The notes under the pieces are model-generated. The model had not been told where the DNA came from, ran no database searches, and worked only from the letters and a program-made list of their open reading frames with translations. Shown in pieces: positions 35,286-43,619 of a stretch of DNA of 64,000 bases. This DNA comes from Candidatus Methylobacter oryzae. Lineage in GTDB: Bacteria > Pseudomonadota > Gammaproteobacteria > Methylococcales > Methylomonadaceae. The stretch's first letter is position 1. Each line of letters starts with the position of its first letter. The DNA lies in NCBI RefSeq assembly GCF_003994235.2, contig NZ_RYFG02000120.1, positions 1 to 64,000 on the forward strand, read 5' to 3'. A program made the position numbers and the translations under genes.

Positions 35286-35945
35286 TTACGGTTTTTTCAA
35301 GAGATGACGTTCCTCGGCAATAGATTGCAATTTTTCGGCTATTGCAATCGGTGGCAGCAGAAAATCGACGCAACCGGTATTAACGGCATTCATCGGCATT
35401 TCCGGTTGCATTGCCGTGTGAAAGTCTTGGGCAATGACTATTCCGCCAGCATCCTTGATAGGCTTCAGCGCGGCGGCGCCATCCGCGTCCAGTCCCGATA
35501 AAATGACGGCTATCGCATGCTTGGAATGATTGCTCGCCAACGAATGTAAAAAAGCGGAAATACTTCTCGGCCATCCCCATTGTTTCAACAGCGGGGAAAG
35601 CCTGAATTTATCTCCTGACATATAAACTTGCATGCCTGGCGGCGAAACATAGATGTGATTTGCTTTCGCAACTTCTCCATCTTCGACAAGCTTTACCGGC
35701 ATTTGGGTATAGTGAGGAATAATTTCCGGTAACAGCGATTTCCAATCAGAGGGTTGGTGATGAATGATGATAAAGACTAAACCGGTTTCGGACGGCAATA
35801 ATGAAAGAATTTTAAGATAAGGTTCCAAACCGCCGGCTGAAGCGCCAAAGCAGACAATCGATAAATTATTATTGCTTTGGCTCGCTGCATTCGTTTCGAT
35901 TATGTCACCTTCAAAAATTTCAGAAATACGTAAACCTTTGGAAGA
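35286..35945 (-). pseudogene. CheB-type methylesterase domain, without a canonical start
   Basis: Catalytic domain of a CheB-like chemotaxis methylesterase. Nucleophile Ser in IVCFGASAGGL, His in FIIIHHQPSDWKS and Asp in VILSGLDADGAAALK are all present if the frame is read from above 35828. The open frame extends to 35945, where a stop precedes it, and contains no ATG, GTG or TTG upstream of the Ser motif; the TTG at 35828 would remove the nucleophile. There is no receiver domain. It may be a 5'-truncated piece of a larger CheB/CheR fusion or use a rare start. The next bases upstream (35946-36286) hold repeats. Confidence 0.7.
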
Positions 35946-36166
35946 TTAGAAATAACGCGACTGTTCTGTCTATTCGATAATTGTTTATAAAATACTCTAA
36001 TGGAAAACGTTTTTCTGTGGGTTAACGTACATAGAACGGCTTTTATTGTGCTTTGCCGCTTTAAAATTGAATATCCTCAGCCACGATTACTCCCTACAAT
36101 TTTGCGGCATTCCCACCATCCTTGGCGGTCAATGCAGATATTGCATAAGACCATGGATGGTCTGTA

Positions 36167-36194
36167 GTAGAGCAACGCAGGAGCAGTTGCCGAG
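36167..36194 (-). repeat. Repeat R2, intergenic copy
   Basis: Exact inverse of 15334-15361 over 28 bases. Here it is the loop part of a larger inverted repeat (36134-36208), suggesting it belongs to a hairpin element. Confidence 0.85.
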
Positions 36195-36234
36195 GAGCAA
36201 ATATCTGCCCCATGCAAGTCGCGGATACCGGCAG

Positions 36235-36276
36235 TCCATGCCGGTATGAGGTGCTATTTAAGCAAAGTGATAGGTG
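36235..36276 (+). repeat. Dispersed repeat R4, copy 2
   Basis: Matches 1404-1445 at 39 of 42 bases (GTGCTATTTAAGCAAAGTGA in the middle). It lies about 10 bases from the stop of the carboxypeptidase gene. Confidence 0.8.
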
Positions 36277-36286
36277 ATTTAGCAGG

Positions 36287-37441
36287 CTACGACTTTTTAT
36301 GTTTACCAGCGGGTTTATTTTCGGCGTTGATTTTATGAAAGTTCTTACTTTTGGCCGGAAGCTTACCGGCCGGTTTTATGATCGCCTGTTTGATAGTCTT
36401 GGCCAACATCTTGTTATTGCTAACCGATTTGATAGCGGGTTTGGCGCGACTGACAGTCTTAGGGTGAGCCAAACGAACGCTTCCGATGTTGGCGTGGGTG
36501 TTTTTATGCCTGGGTTTATAGCTAACGCGGCTGACGGTGGGGATTGAATGGCTAACGCCCCCGTTGCCGCAGTCAAGCTGGTACGGAGGGCTGCCTGCCG
36601 AGCTTGTCGACATCGTGATGATGTTTCTGGCCGGATCTGCGTTGTCCAGGTTAGCGAAACTCGCATCCATTTTTTGCATCATCAACTGGTAGCGTTCTTT
36701 ACTGGTCATGCCGCCCATCACCACGCCGATCAGGCGTTTGCCGTTTTGCTGCGCCGAACCGATCAGGTTAAAACCTGAGCCGCAGGTGAAACCGGTTTTC
36801 ATGCCTTCAGCGCCGGGATAACTGGCTGTAAATTTGTTGATGCCGCGTAGTTCAGTGCCTTTGAAATTAAAGCTGTGCGCCCCGAAATAATGGTAATACT
36901 CGGGGAAATTGCGTTGTGCTTTCCACGCCAGTACGGCCATATCCCTGGGGGTGCTCACTTGCCAGTTGTTCGGAAGGCCGGTCGCGTTCATGAAATGAGA
37001 ATTGTACATGCCCAGCGAATGCGCTTTTGCGGTCATGGTGGCGGCAAAATTTTCCTCGGTGCCGCCTAAGTGTTCGGCAAGCACTACCGATGCGTCATTC
37101 GCGGAACGGGTAATAATGGCCAAGATGGCGTCTTCGACAGTTAAATGCTCGCCGCGTCTTAAGCCCAGTTTACTGTTAGGCTGTTGCGACGCATGAGCCG
37201 ATGCGGTTAAGGTCTCGTGCAGACTAATTTCACCCGCTCTCAATGCGTCGAATGTCATGTACAGCGTCATCAGTTTGGTCAACGAAGCGGGATACCATGA
37301 CTGAGTTGCTTCTATTTCATGTAAGACGTTGCCGTTATCTGCGTCGATAATGATGGCTGCATGGCGGCCATAGCTGGCCTCGGACACTGCAAACAGCCAT
37401 ACGGCATTTAGGATAAGTAGCGTTAATTTCACTTTAGTCAT
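36287..37441 (-). CDS. D-alanyl-D-alanine carboxypeptidase (penicillin-binding protein 5/6-like)
   Basis: A 384-residue serine peptidase trimming peptidoglycan stem peptides in the periplasm. A signal peptide (LLILNAVWLFAVSEASYG) is followed by the active-site motif SLTKLM, SANDAS and KTGFTCGSG. The domain ends near residue 265; the remaining 120 residues are a Lys/Ser/Pro-rich basic tail instead of the usual PBP5 C-terminal domain and membrane anchor. The tail (for example AKTIKQAIIKPAGKLPAKSK) could bind anionic cell wall polymers; that is inference. Confidence 0.92.
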   Translation of the reverse strand: MTKVKLTLLILNAVWLFAVSEASYGRHAAIIIDADNGNVLHEIEATQSWYPASLTKLMTLYMTFDALRAGEISLHETLTASAHASQQPNSKLGLRRGEHLTVEDAILAIITRSANDASVVLAEHLGGTEENFAATMTAKAHSLGMYNSHFMNATGLPNNWQVSTPRDMAVLAWKAQRNFPEYYHYFGAHSFNFKGTELRGINKFTASYPGAEGMKTGFTCGSGFNLIGSAQQNGKRLIGVVMGGMTSKERYQLMMQKMDASFANLDNADPARNIITMSTSSAGSPPYQLDCGNGGVSHSIPTVSRVSYKPRHKNTHANIGSVRLAHPKTVSRAKPAIKSVSNNKMLAKTIKQAIIKPAGKLPAKSKNFHKINAENKPAGKHKKS

Positions 37442-37675
37442 TTAAAACCGTTCTCAAAAAAATCGATGATTATTGTTTGACCGCAGTGTCCGAGCGGCAC
37501 GGCCAAGTTTTATATCTCAAGGGTTAATAGGTAGCGCGCAATCGGGTATGCCGGACAGCAAAAGGCATGCTATGCGCAGGTTAATTATAAACTGCGGAGA
37601 TTGTAATGAATAATCGGATTTCAGCTTTTAGCGTGGTGCGAAAGTTTGCCGGCGAGCTTCATTAGTTTTCGCGTA

Positions 37676-38656
37676 TTAGAACTTCGTGCAGCTATAAGGC
37701 GGCTCGCCCTGGCAAATTCCCCAGAAACGGCCGAAATTGCCTTCATCGTTCGGTTTCCAGTTCTCCGAAAAGGCTTCGAACACTGTGCCGGACCAGCCTT
37801 TAGCCGCTAGTTTCTTGAACGTCGATTTAACGACCAGCTCTTGGTTTTTCTTACCGGCAACGCTGCATTGCTGCCCGGTGCGCGTATTGGTATCCGTGCC
37901 GCCCTCGGGGCCGTTCGGCCAGCCGAATTCGGTCAGCACCACTTCTTTGCCGGGATAAGCCCGGCGCACGTCTTCGATCCTGGCGATATGGAAATCGGCA
38001 GCTCGTTTAGCGGGCGTGCATGGAAACAGGCCGGAGTACTTGTTATCCCACCATGGGAACACGTTGATGCCTATCCAATCGACTTGAGCTCCGAAACCGG
38101 TTTGTTGGCACGGATAAGTGCGGTTGCACCATTCCCACCAGATGTCGATTGTTGTTACCGGCTGGGTTACGTGCGCTTCTCGCATCGCGTTGATGCAGCG
38201 GCTGATTTCGCCGTCGAATGCATAATTGTGGCGGGTTCTGACTTCGGAGCCGCAGCTGAGTTTGATGATAGTGCCGGGATAGGCTCTGGCGGCGTTGATG
38301 CCGGCGGTTATCGATCGCGAATTGACGTTGATGTCATCGTCCAGCCAGATAATCGCAATGACTTTGATATGCCGGGTTTTTGCGGCGGCGAAAGTGTATT
38401 CGAGGCCGTTCATGACTCCGTAAGTCATGATGCAGCGGAACGGGGTTTCCTTGACTAATTTGTCGAGCAGTTGGTCGATCAATTCCTTGGACGGATGCGC
38501 GCCGTAATTAGGGGTCAGATCGCCCACATAGGGGCTGAAGGCTGCGCATTGCAATACATTGCTGTTAGCGTTTTTTTTCACTTTCTCGCGTGCCGATGCG
38601 TTTTGGCAAACAACCAGCATCATGGAAATTACAATGAATGACAATAATTGTTTCAT
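37676..38656 (-). CDS. Glycoside hydrolase family 17-like exported protein
   Basis: A 326-residue secreted protein with signal peptide (SFIVISMMLVVCQNASA). It resembles beta-1,3-glucanase/glucanosyltransferase-type GH17 enzymes: NYGAHPSKELIDQLLDKL, IKVIAIIWLDDDIN, SCGSEVRTRHNY with a likely acid/base Glu, WIGINVFPWW, and VVLTEFGWPNGPEGG holding the likely nucleophile Glu. Eight or more cysteines suggest disulfides. The substrate may be a beta-glucan of the organism's own envelope or of other cells. Antisense frames are shadows. Confidence 0.82.
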   Translation of the reverse strand: MKQLLSFIVISMMLVVCQNASAREKVKKNANSNVLQCAAFSPYVGDLTPNYGAHPSKELIDQLLDKLVKETPFRCIMTYGVMNGLEYTFAAAKTRHIKVIAIIWLDDDINVNSRSITAGINAARAYPGTIIKLSCGSEVRTRHNYAFDGEISRCINAMREAHVTQPVTTIDIWWEWCNRTYPCQQTGFGAQVDWIGINVFPWWDNKYSGLFPCTPAKRAADFHIARIEDVRRAYPGKEVVLTEFGWPNGPEGGTDTNTRTGQQCSVAGKKNQELVVKSTFKKLAAKGWSGTVFEAFSENWKPNDEGNFGRFWGICQGEPPYSCTKF

Positions 38657-39011
38657 AAGACGCTCGGCAGTAATGATTATTTGAGTCGGAAAGATAGGGC
38701 GCGCTGTGCGCCCCGGCCTGTGGGTTATTTTAAGAACTGATGTTACGCAACGTCCATGAAGTACACGAAAGGCACGAAAAATAGCAACCGTCGATTTCTC
38801 GCCGACCGTGTCTATCCGGCCTTTATTAACGTTTTCGTCTATTCGAAACGGTGCCTTAGACCTTCCAGGTTTAAAAAACCTGGAAGGTCTGCCTAGCGGC
38901 AGGTTTCTTGCTCAACCTTAAATCAAGGACGGTTGTTATGACGACTGCCCGCAGACAAGCCGTCTATAACGATGGGGTTTAACTATCTTCGTGCCTTTCG
39001 TGGACTACGCT
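38657..39011. repeat. Nested inverted-repeat element between GH17 and copper genes
   Basis: Three structures fill this stretch. An R7-like GC palindrome lies at 38696-38716 (TAGGGCGCGCTGTGCGCCCC). Outer arms ACGAAAGGCACGAA (38765-38778) and its inverse (38988-39001) flank an inner perfect 15-bp inverted repeat: AGACCTTCCAGGTTT (38858-38872), AAA, AAACCTGGAAGGTCT (38876-38890). No coding frame is convincing. It resembles a non-autonomous palindromic element with another palindrome inside. Confidence 0.75.
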
Positions 39012-39698
39012 TTATTTATCATCTGTATGCGTAACATCAGTTAAGAATTTATTTTTTATAATAACAAACGGGATAACAAAGCCTACCAATACGCAAAGAA
39101 ACAGCACTGACCAATCCTTGGCTTGCCAATCGACCGGATAAATATCGGCTTTGACCGGTTTGCTGATGCCGGGAATACTCGGCAAATCGACATCGCCGCC
39201 GTCGACTTTCAGTTGCGCCTTCATGCCTTTTTCCATGTGCTGCGCCAACTCGCAATGTACGAGATAGGTTTTTTTCTGGCTGGGCACGATCAAGGAAGCT
39301 TTCAATTCGCCTTGACCGTAGAGTTCCAGGTGGAACATGCCCTGCGGGTATAAATAACCCGGCAAGCCGTGAATCATCAATTGATGGCGTATCTGGTCGT
39401 CATTGATAAAGGTGATGTTGATCCGGGAGCAGGGCTTGACATCCCATTGTTGGTTGTCGAACGCAAACATTTTGCCGGGGAATTTCAGCGCATGTTTTTG
39501 GCCGGCCCGGATCGTGATATTCACGTCGCCGGAAATCTTCGGGCAGTCTTTCGGCAGATTGTCGCTATTCGCATTCATAATCATGCCTTTTTCGTCCATC
39601 ATCATGCTGCCATGGTGCATCATGGCCATGGTCTCGTCCGCAAGCGCCGTATGAGAATGCAATCCGAGCATCAACAACAGTGTCAGTAAAAATCTCAT
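39012..39698 (-). CDS. Membrane-anchored cupredoxin-domain protein
   Basis: A 228-residue exported protein with signal peptide (MRFLLTLLLMLGLHSHTALA), a His/Met-rich stretch (MAMMHHGSMMM), a cupredoxin fold (about 50-165: INDDQIRHQLMIHGLPGYL and YLVHCELAQHMEKGM, giving the His, Cys, His and Met of a type 1 copper site) and a C-terminal helix (VLFLCVLVGFVIPFVIIKN). The multicopper oxidase gene overlaps its start by 4 bases, so the two are cotranslated and this protein may pass electrons or copper to it. Confidence 0.85.
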   Translation of the reverse strand: MRFLLTLLLMLGLHSHTALADETMAMMHHGSMMMDEKGMIMNANSDNLPKDCPKISGDVNITIRAGQKHALKFPGKMFAFDNQQWDVKPCSRINITFINDDQIRHQLMIHGLPGYLYPQGMFHLELYGQGELKASLIVPSQKKTYLVHCELAQHMEKGMKAQLKVDGGDVDLPSIPGISKPVKADIYPVDWQAKDWSVLFLCVLVGFVIPFVIIKNKFLTDVTHTDDK

Positions 39699-41353
39699 AG
39701 CTTTTGTTTCCGTTTATAAACCAGTATCGCAAAAATAGTCAGCCCTATCGCTAAACCGGCCGCCAAGCCAAAAACGACGATGCGAACGGTATCGGTGGCA
39801 ATTAGTCCGGCTTCGCCCAACAACGGCGCAAATTCGCCTTCGCCCCAGACCGCTTGCTTCTTGGCATAGTAATCTTTGTTAAATACCTGGTCGAGCAGGG
39901 CGTCGTGCATAAGCGGCATGCCTTGTTCATCGAGCAAAGGCTTGTAGGCCAGGATCGCCATGTTGCCGCCCGGTTCCATGCCGTCGGTCGTCGTTCCTGT
40001 CGGCACATGGTCATGGAACATCCACAGGCCGGGGCCGTAACTGTCCAGGCCGTTATTGCTGGTGCGCAGGCGCAAGTCGAGCCGCTGCGCGGGAGCGATG
40101 TCGAAAACGTCCCGCGTTATTTGCGATGCGGCCGGTTGATCGACGCCGTCGTAAGCGGTGATCGTAGCCTTGTGGCCGTGGATATGCAGCGCTACTAAAG
40201 AACGTTGGGCGTTGGCGACATGAAGTTTTATGTCTTCATTGTCGTTGGCGGCAACGACTGCGTCTCGTAATGTGTAAGGAAACGAATGGCCGTTCAGCAT
40301 GAAGTAATTTTCAAACGATTCGGTCATGTTGTATTCGCGGCTCATCCGGTGCGCGATCAGTCTCGGATCGTTGGCACCCTGGATGATTTGCGCCAGTTTT
40401 TTATCGACCGATTGGTAATACAGATCGTATTCCCGGTTATAGGATTTTTTTACCGCAACCGAAGGATGACGCACTTGGCCGGCGCCGATATTGAAAGTTT
40501 GCACCCAGTTATCCGGCTGGTTTTCCTCGACGATAAACATGCCGTTCAAGCCCATCATGTAATGTTGGGCGGTTTGTACGTGGCAATGATAAAACATGGT
40601 TCCGGCGTGCCGGGGCTGAATTTCGTAAGTATGGCTTTTGCCGGGGAATACCGGATGTTCCTCCATGCCGTCGTTGTCGTCGCCGGTCGAGGTCAGCCAG
40701 GCATGATCGACGCCGTGAAGGTGGATCGTATGCGGTAGATAGTGAGTGTTTTCGAGCGTGATATAAATCTTGTCGCCTTGTTCGACTCGAATGACCGGCG
40801 ATGGCGCACGCAGCAACGGATTAGCGGCCAATGAGTTGAAGTTTTTAAGCGCCATGCCGCTGGACTTGGGGGCAAAAACCCAAAGCCCCGGCTGAATGCC
40901 TGGGGCAATATCGTAAGTGTTGATCAGGAAGTCGCCGTCCGGGCTTGCGCCGTTAAGTTCGGCGACTTCCAGCTTGATGCGGATGATGTCGGGATCGCCG
41001 TCATGATCCAGGTCGTCGGTCATCGTTAACGCGTCTTGAGCCAGATGAGTTTGCATCAAAGTTTGCATCGATACGTTGTTGGTGCCTTTGACGGCAACGG
41101 CAACGTCATAGGGATTATCCGGCTCGCACGACGGAGCTTCATCGATTTTTACGCCGTCGATAACTTGCGCCTGCCGCCATTCAGGATGTTCATTAGAGCA
41201 GGGCTTATCTACAGAACTGGTTTCGGCTGTCCGGTTGGGAACGGTCGCAGGCGGCGTAATATCGGCTTTTTGCGATGCGGTCGGTACAAAATAAACGGCA
41301 ACTAATGCGGAAATCAACAGTAGCGCGAAAAGAGGGAAATATCTTTTGAACAT
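39695..41353 (-). CDS. Membrane-anchored multicopper oxidase
   Basis: A 552-residue oxidase with an N-terminal helix or signal anchor (YFPLFALLLISALVAVYFV) and a C-terminal helix (VVFGLAAGLAIGLTIFAILV). All four copper ligand clusters are visible: HTIHLHG, MFYHCHVQTAQHYMMG, LHIHGH and MFHDHVP. Such enzymes oxidise cuprous ions, metals or phenolics with oxygen. The HDH motif carries no HCH-type Cys, and the type 1 copper ligand may come from the partner cupredoxin; this is inference. First gene of a two-gene minus-strand operon. Confidence 0.88.
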   Translation of the reverse strand: MFKRYFPLFALLLISALVAVYFVPTASQKADITPPATVPNRTAETSSVDKPCSNEHPEWRQAQVIDGVKIDEAPSCEPDNPYDVAVAVKGTNNVSMQTLMQTHLAQDALTMTDDLDHDGDPDIIRIKLEVAELNGASPDGDFLINTYDIAPGIQPGLWVFAPKSSGMALKNFNSLAANPLLRAPSPVIRVEQGDKIYITLENTHYLPHTIHLHGVDHAWLTSTGDDNDGMEEHPVFPGKSHTYEIQPRHAGTMFYHCHVQTAQHYMMGLNGMFIVEENQPDNWVQTFNIGAGQVRHPSVAVKKSYNREYDLYYQSVDKKLAQIIQGANDPRLIAHRMSREYNMTESFENYFMLNGHSFPYTLRDAVVAANDNEDIKLHVANAQRSLVALHIHGHKATITAYDGVDQPAASQITRDVFDIAPAQRLDLRLRTSNNGLDSYGPGLWMFHDHVPTGTTTDGMEPGGNMAILAYKPLLDEQGMPLMHDALLDQVFNKDYYAKKQAVWGEGEFAPLLGEAGLIATDTVRIVVFGLAAGLAIGLTIFAILVYKRKQKL

Positions 41354-41533
41354 ATAAAAATAGAAATTTTTTACTAAGTGGTGCTATTGTAAATGCCTGT
41401 CAAGCTAAAACCTAGGTGCATTTTCAAATGTCGTGAAGGATCCGGATGCAAAGAGCGGGGCAGGATATGACGTAGTATTGGCCAGACTAGACCGTGTAAC
41501 GTTATTTTAAATGACGCCATTAGGCATTATACT

Positions 41534-41542
41534 TGCTATAAT
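41534..41542 (+). promoter_or_regulatory. Extended -10 promoter upstream of the signalling island
   Basis: TGCTATAAT, a perfect sigma-70 -10 hexamer with the TGn extension, about 100 bases before the first gene at 41642. No good -35 box at the right spacing, as is usual for extended -10 promoters. Confidence 0.5.
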
Positions 41543-41641
41543 TCCTTAAATTCTAATGTTCATAAGAAAGCTTCTTTTGGGTACAGTGAGCCTTAAAAAT
41601 TTAAGTCCTTATTTGTACAAATCTTTACCTGGTATTAATGC

Positions 41642-42178
41642 ATGCCTAATTCGAACTCGTACAATCCTGATCTTGATTGGACCCAAGTAAGGGAAACATC
41701 AAGAATGCTTATTTTATCGGCTATTCAAGTAGAAGATATGCTGGCGGAATCCGATATATCGGTTAATACGCTAACCGAATCTTTTACCTCCATTGTTGAG
41801 CATATGCAGGCGATAAATAATTATCTGCTCGCTCTTGATTCTTGTGAAATAAGGGAAGAAGCGTTAGCCTGCTGTGCGGAAACAACCGATAAAATTCAGG
41901 CTTCCATTATTGCTTTCCAATTTTACGACCGGATGCAACAATGTTTGCAGCATGTCACCTCGAACCTAAAAGGTTTGTCTGAATTAGTGCAAGACCCGAA
42001 TCGCCTTTACAGCCCGGCGGAATGGCGGGAATTTCAGCACGAAATTCGTTCCCGGTATACGATGGAATCCGAGAAATTGATGTTCGACGCGATTGTGCGG
42101 GGTAAATCCGTACATGAAGCATTGGCGATAAAAAATGCGCATCAAGAAGAACAGTCCGACAATATAGAGCTTTTTTAA
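41642..42178 (+). CDS. Hypothetical protein with a CheZ-like motif
   Basis: A 178-residue, mostly helical soluble protein with no membrane segment. The helix ASIIAFQFYDRMQQCLQHVT contains D-x3-Q (DRMQQ), the spacing of the catalytic Asp and Gln in CheZ (DLTGQ), with a hydrophobic environment that fits a four-helix phosphatase. I infer a response-regulator phosphatase, supported by the four response regulators downstream, but overall similarity to CheZ is not clear. The lipoprotein gene follows after 3 bases. Confidence 0.55.
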   Translation: MPNSNSYNPDLDWTQVRETSRMLILSAIQVEDMLAESDISVNTLTESFTSIVEHMQAINNYLLALDSCEIREEALACCAETTDKIQASIIAFQFYDRMQQCLQHVTSNLKGLSELVQDPNRLYSPAEWREFQHEIRSRYTMESEKLMFDAIVRGKSVHEALAIKNAHQEEQSDNIELF

Positions 42179-42181
42179 TAG

Positions 42182-42934
42182 ATGATGTCAGTTAAACGCT
42201 TAGTTATCATTTGTACATTATCATCTTTCCTTACAGGCTGTGCTGAGTTCTACGGTTCACAACCTCCCGCTCCAGTGTATGGCGGCCAGGCGAAAGGGCA
42301 AAAACCTTCACGCGGTTCGCGAGCAAAAGCCCAGCCTTCCGTCGATACGTCTAAAGAAATTGTGCAGACGCAGCCGCTCAAAGATATTTCGGAAATCAAA
42401 TCCGAGCCTTTAGCGCCAATAGAACAGCCTCTTCTTCCAGAGCCGGCGCCTGTAGAAACAACGCCTGTAGAAACGCCCGAACCGTCAGCGCCAGTGCTAG
42501 CGCCTGCGCCTTCTTCTTCCTCAGTATCGGAAGCGCCGCAGCGATCGTTGCCGGCGGCTCCGCCACCCACTCCGCAGTTAGCGCCGTTTGAGCCGATACA
42601 GCCTACGGTTCCGTTATCCCCTGTTGTGGGCGCCCTGGTTTCAGCGGCCAATCAAAACAGTAAAGCCGGTGATCTTGATTCGGCGGCCGCGTCTATTGAA
42701 CGCGCCATCAGAATTGAGCCGAGAAATGCAAATCTGTTTTATAAGTTAGCGTTATTAAGGTTGCAACAATCAAAGCCGCGTTTAGCGGAAGATCTTGCAA
42801 AAAAATCCGCGTTATTAGCTTCTACGGATAACACCTTGAAAAAGCACTGCTGGTTGTTAATTGCCCATGCCAAAGAGCTACAACATGATTTTACCGGTGC
42901 AAAAGAAGCACGGGCAAAGGCTGAAAGTTTCTAA
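42182..42934 (+). CDS. Proline-rich lipoprotein with TPR-like C-terminus
   Basis: A 250-residue lipoprotein: signal peptide with lipobox FLTGC (Cys about 20). Residues 25-150 are rich in Pro, Ala, Glu and Ser and probably unstructured. From about 155 come TPR-like helices (AGDLDSAAASIERAIRIEPR, NANLFYKLALLRLQQSKPRL, ALLASTDNTLKKHCWLLIAH). A periplasmic scaffold spanning some distance from the membrane is likely. It is coupled to the CheZ-like gene. Confidence 0.75.
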   Translation: MMSVKRLVIICTLSSFLTGCAEFYGSQPPAPVYGGQAKGQKPSRGSRAKAQPSVDTSKEIVQTQPLKDISEIKSEPLAPIEQPLLPEPAPVETTPVETPEPSAPVLAPAPSSSSVSEAPQRSLPAAPPPTPQLAPFEPIQPTVPLSPVVGALVSAANQNSKAGDLDSAAASIERAIRIEPRNANLFYKLALLRLQQSKPRLAEDLAKKSALLASTDNTLKKHCWLLIAHAKELQHDFTGAKEARAKAESF

Positions 42935-42966
42935 GCGCGAGGGTGTGCTGAATTTTGTGTATGGGT

Positions 42967-43580
42967 TTATGGAAGGTTAGGCATCCGGTCGTCGAATCGA
43001 ACTCTAAACCGATTTAAAGCTGCTTTCCAGTTCTGTAAGGGCATGGTTCATTTTTACCGATATTCATCCTTAACAGATAGAACAATTTGGATTCCGCCTC
43101 ATCGCTGGAAAACGAAGCCCGGTTTTTGTTGATTTTCTGAAGGCTCATATTCAGCGTTCGATGATGGGTGGCGTAAATGATCCGGCTCCAATTGCGCCGC
43201 CAGATCAGGACGATAGAGGTTCGCGTCGTTCCCGCTTCGAACTCGCCCGTTCTGCTTAGTCTCGTTGTCGGTAGCCGGCGGACATATTTGCTTGAGCTCG
43301 GCGGCAACCTGTTTGCGCATTTTCCAACTGACATAATCCAGGCTGTTGCGTACCGGATGGACGATGTAAAGTTGGACGGCGGTTTTCGGATAAACCGTTT
43401 CGATGGTTTCGTATCCAAAGGGCATAAAGGAAACCTTCCGGCCATCGACGCAGGCGATGGCAATGTCTTGCACGCCGTGTTTTTCAGCTCAGTCACTCAC
43501 CTGCAAGCAAAACTTGGCGCCTTGGGTTGGAGGGATGCATAGCCCCCAAGACTTTCTTCTTCTCTTCCAATAAAGATTTC
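42967..43580 (-). pseudogene. IS256-family transposase remnant
   Basis: The C-terminal half of an IS256-type transposase in at least three frames, read on the minus strand from about 43580 to a stop at 42967-42969. Recognisable pieces in order: KKKVLG, GAKFCLQV, QDIAIACVDG (second catalytic Asp), IETVYPKTAVQLYIVHPVRN, SLDYVSWKMRKQVAAELK, LNMSLQKINKNRASFSSDEA, MPLQNWKAALNRF, FDDRMPNLP. The catalytic Glu region is disrupted and the N-terminal half is missing. Between VDG and ETIETVYP an extra SFMPFGY lies where intact enzymes have GFPEAI-type sequence; its DNA matches the end of repeat R1. No terminal inverted repeats were found. Confidence 0.88.
43411..43427 (-). repeat. Repeat R1 end fragment F inside the IS256 remnant
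   Basis: On the minus strand TTATGCCCTTTGGATAC, matching the end of R1 copies (TTATGCCCTTTGGGTAT of copy C) at 15 of 17 bases and read in the same frame (LMPFGY becomes FMPFGY). Short enough that chance cannot be excluded, but the frame and site (an interruption of a conserved transposase motif) argue for insertion. Confidence 0.5.
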
Positions 43581-43619
43581 ATTATCGTCGTTTAGAAGTA
43601 ACTGCCACTTAGAAAGATT

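Larger units (their letters stand above)
35946..36286. other. Intergenic repeat-rich stretch
   Basis: No gene is called. It holds an imperfect inverted repeat GCAGATATTGC (36134-36144) / GCAAATATCTGC (36197-36208), within which lie repeat R2 (36167-36194) and CCATGGATGG, and then repeat R4 (36235-36276). The set looks like a composite non-coding element next to the broken CheB-like gene. Confidence 0.6.

Noticed and set aside
32387-35950. A complete prophage
   Set aside because: No integrase, structural, lysis or attachment site is present; only a small recombination-like module remains.
37841-38458. 205-codon plus-strand frame opposite the GH17-like gene
   Set aside because: The minus-strand gene has a signal peptide and family motifs; this is its shadow.
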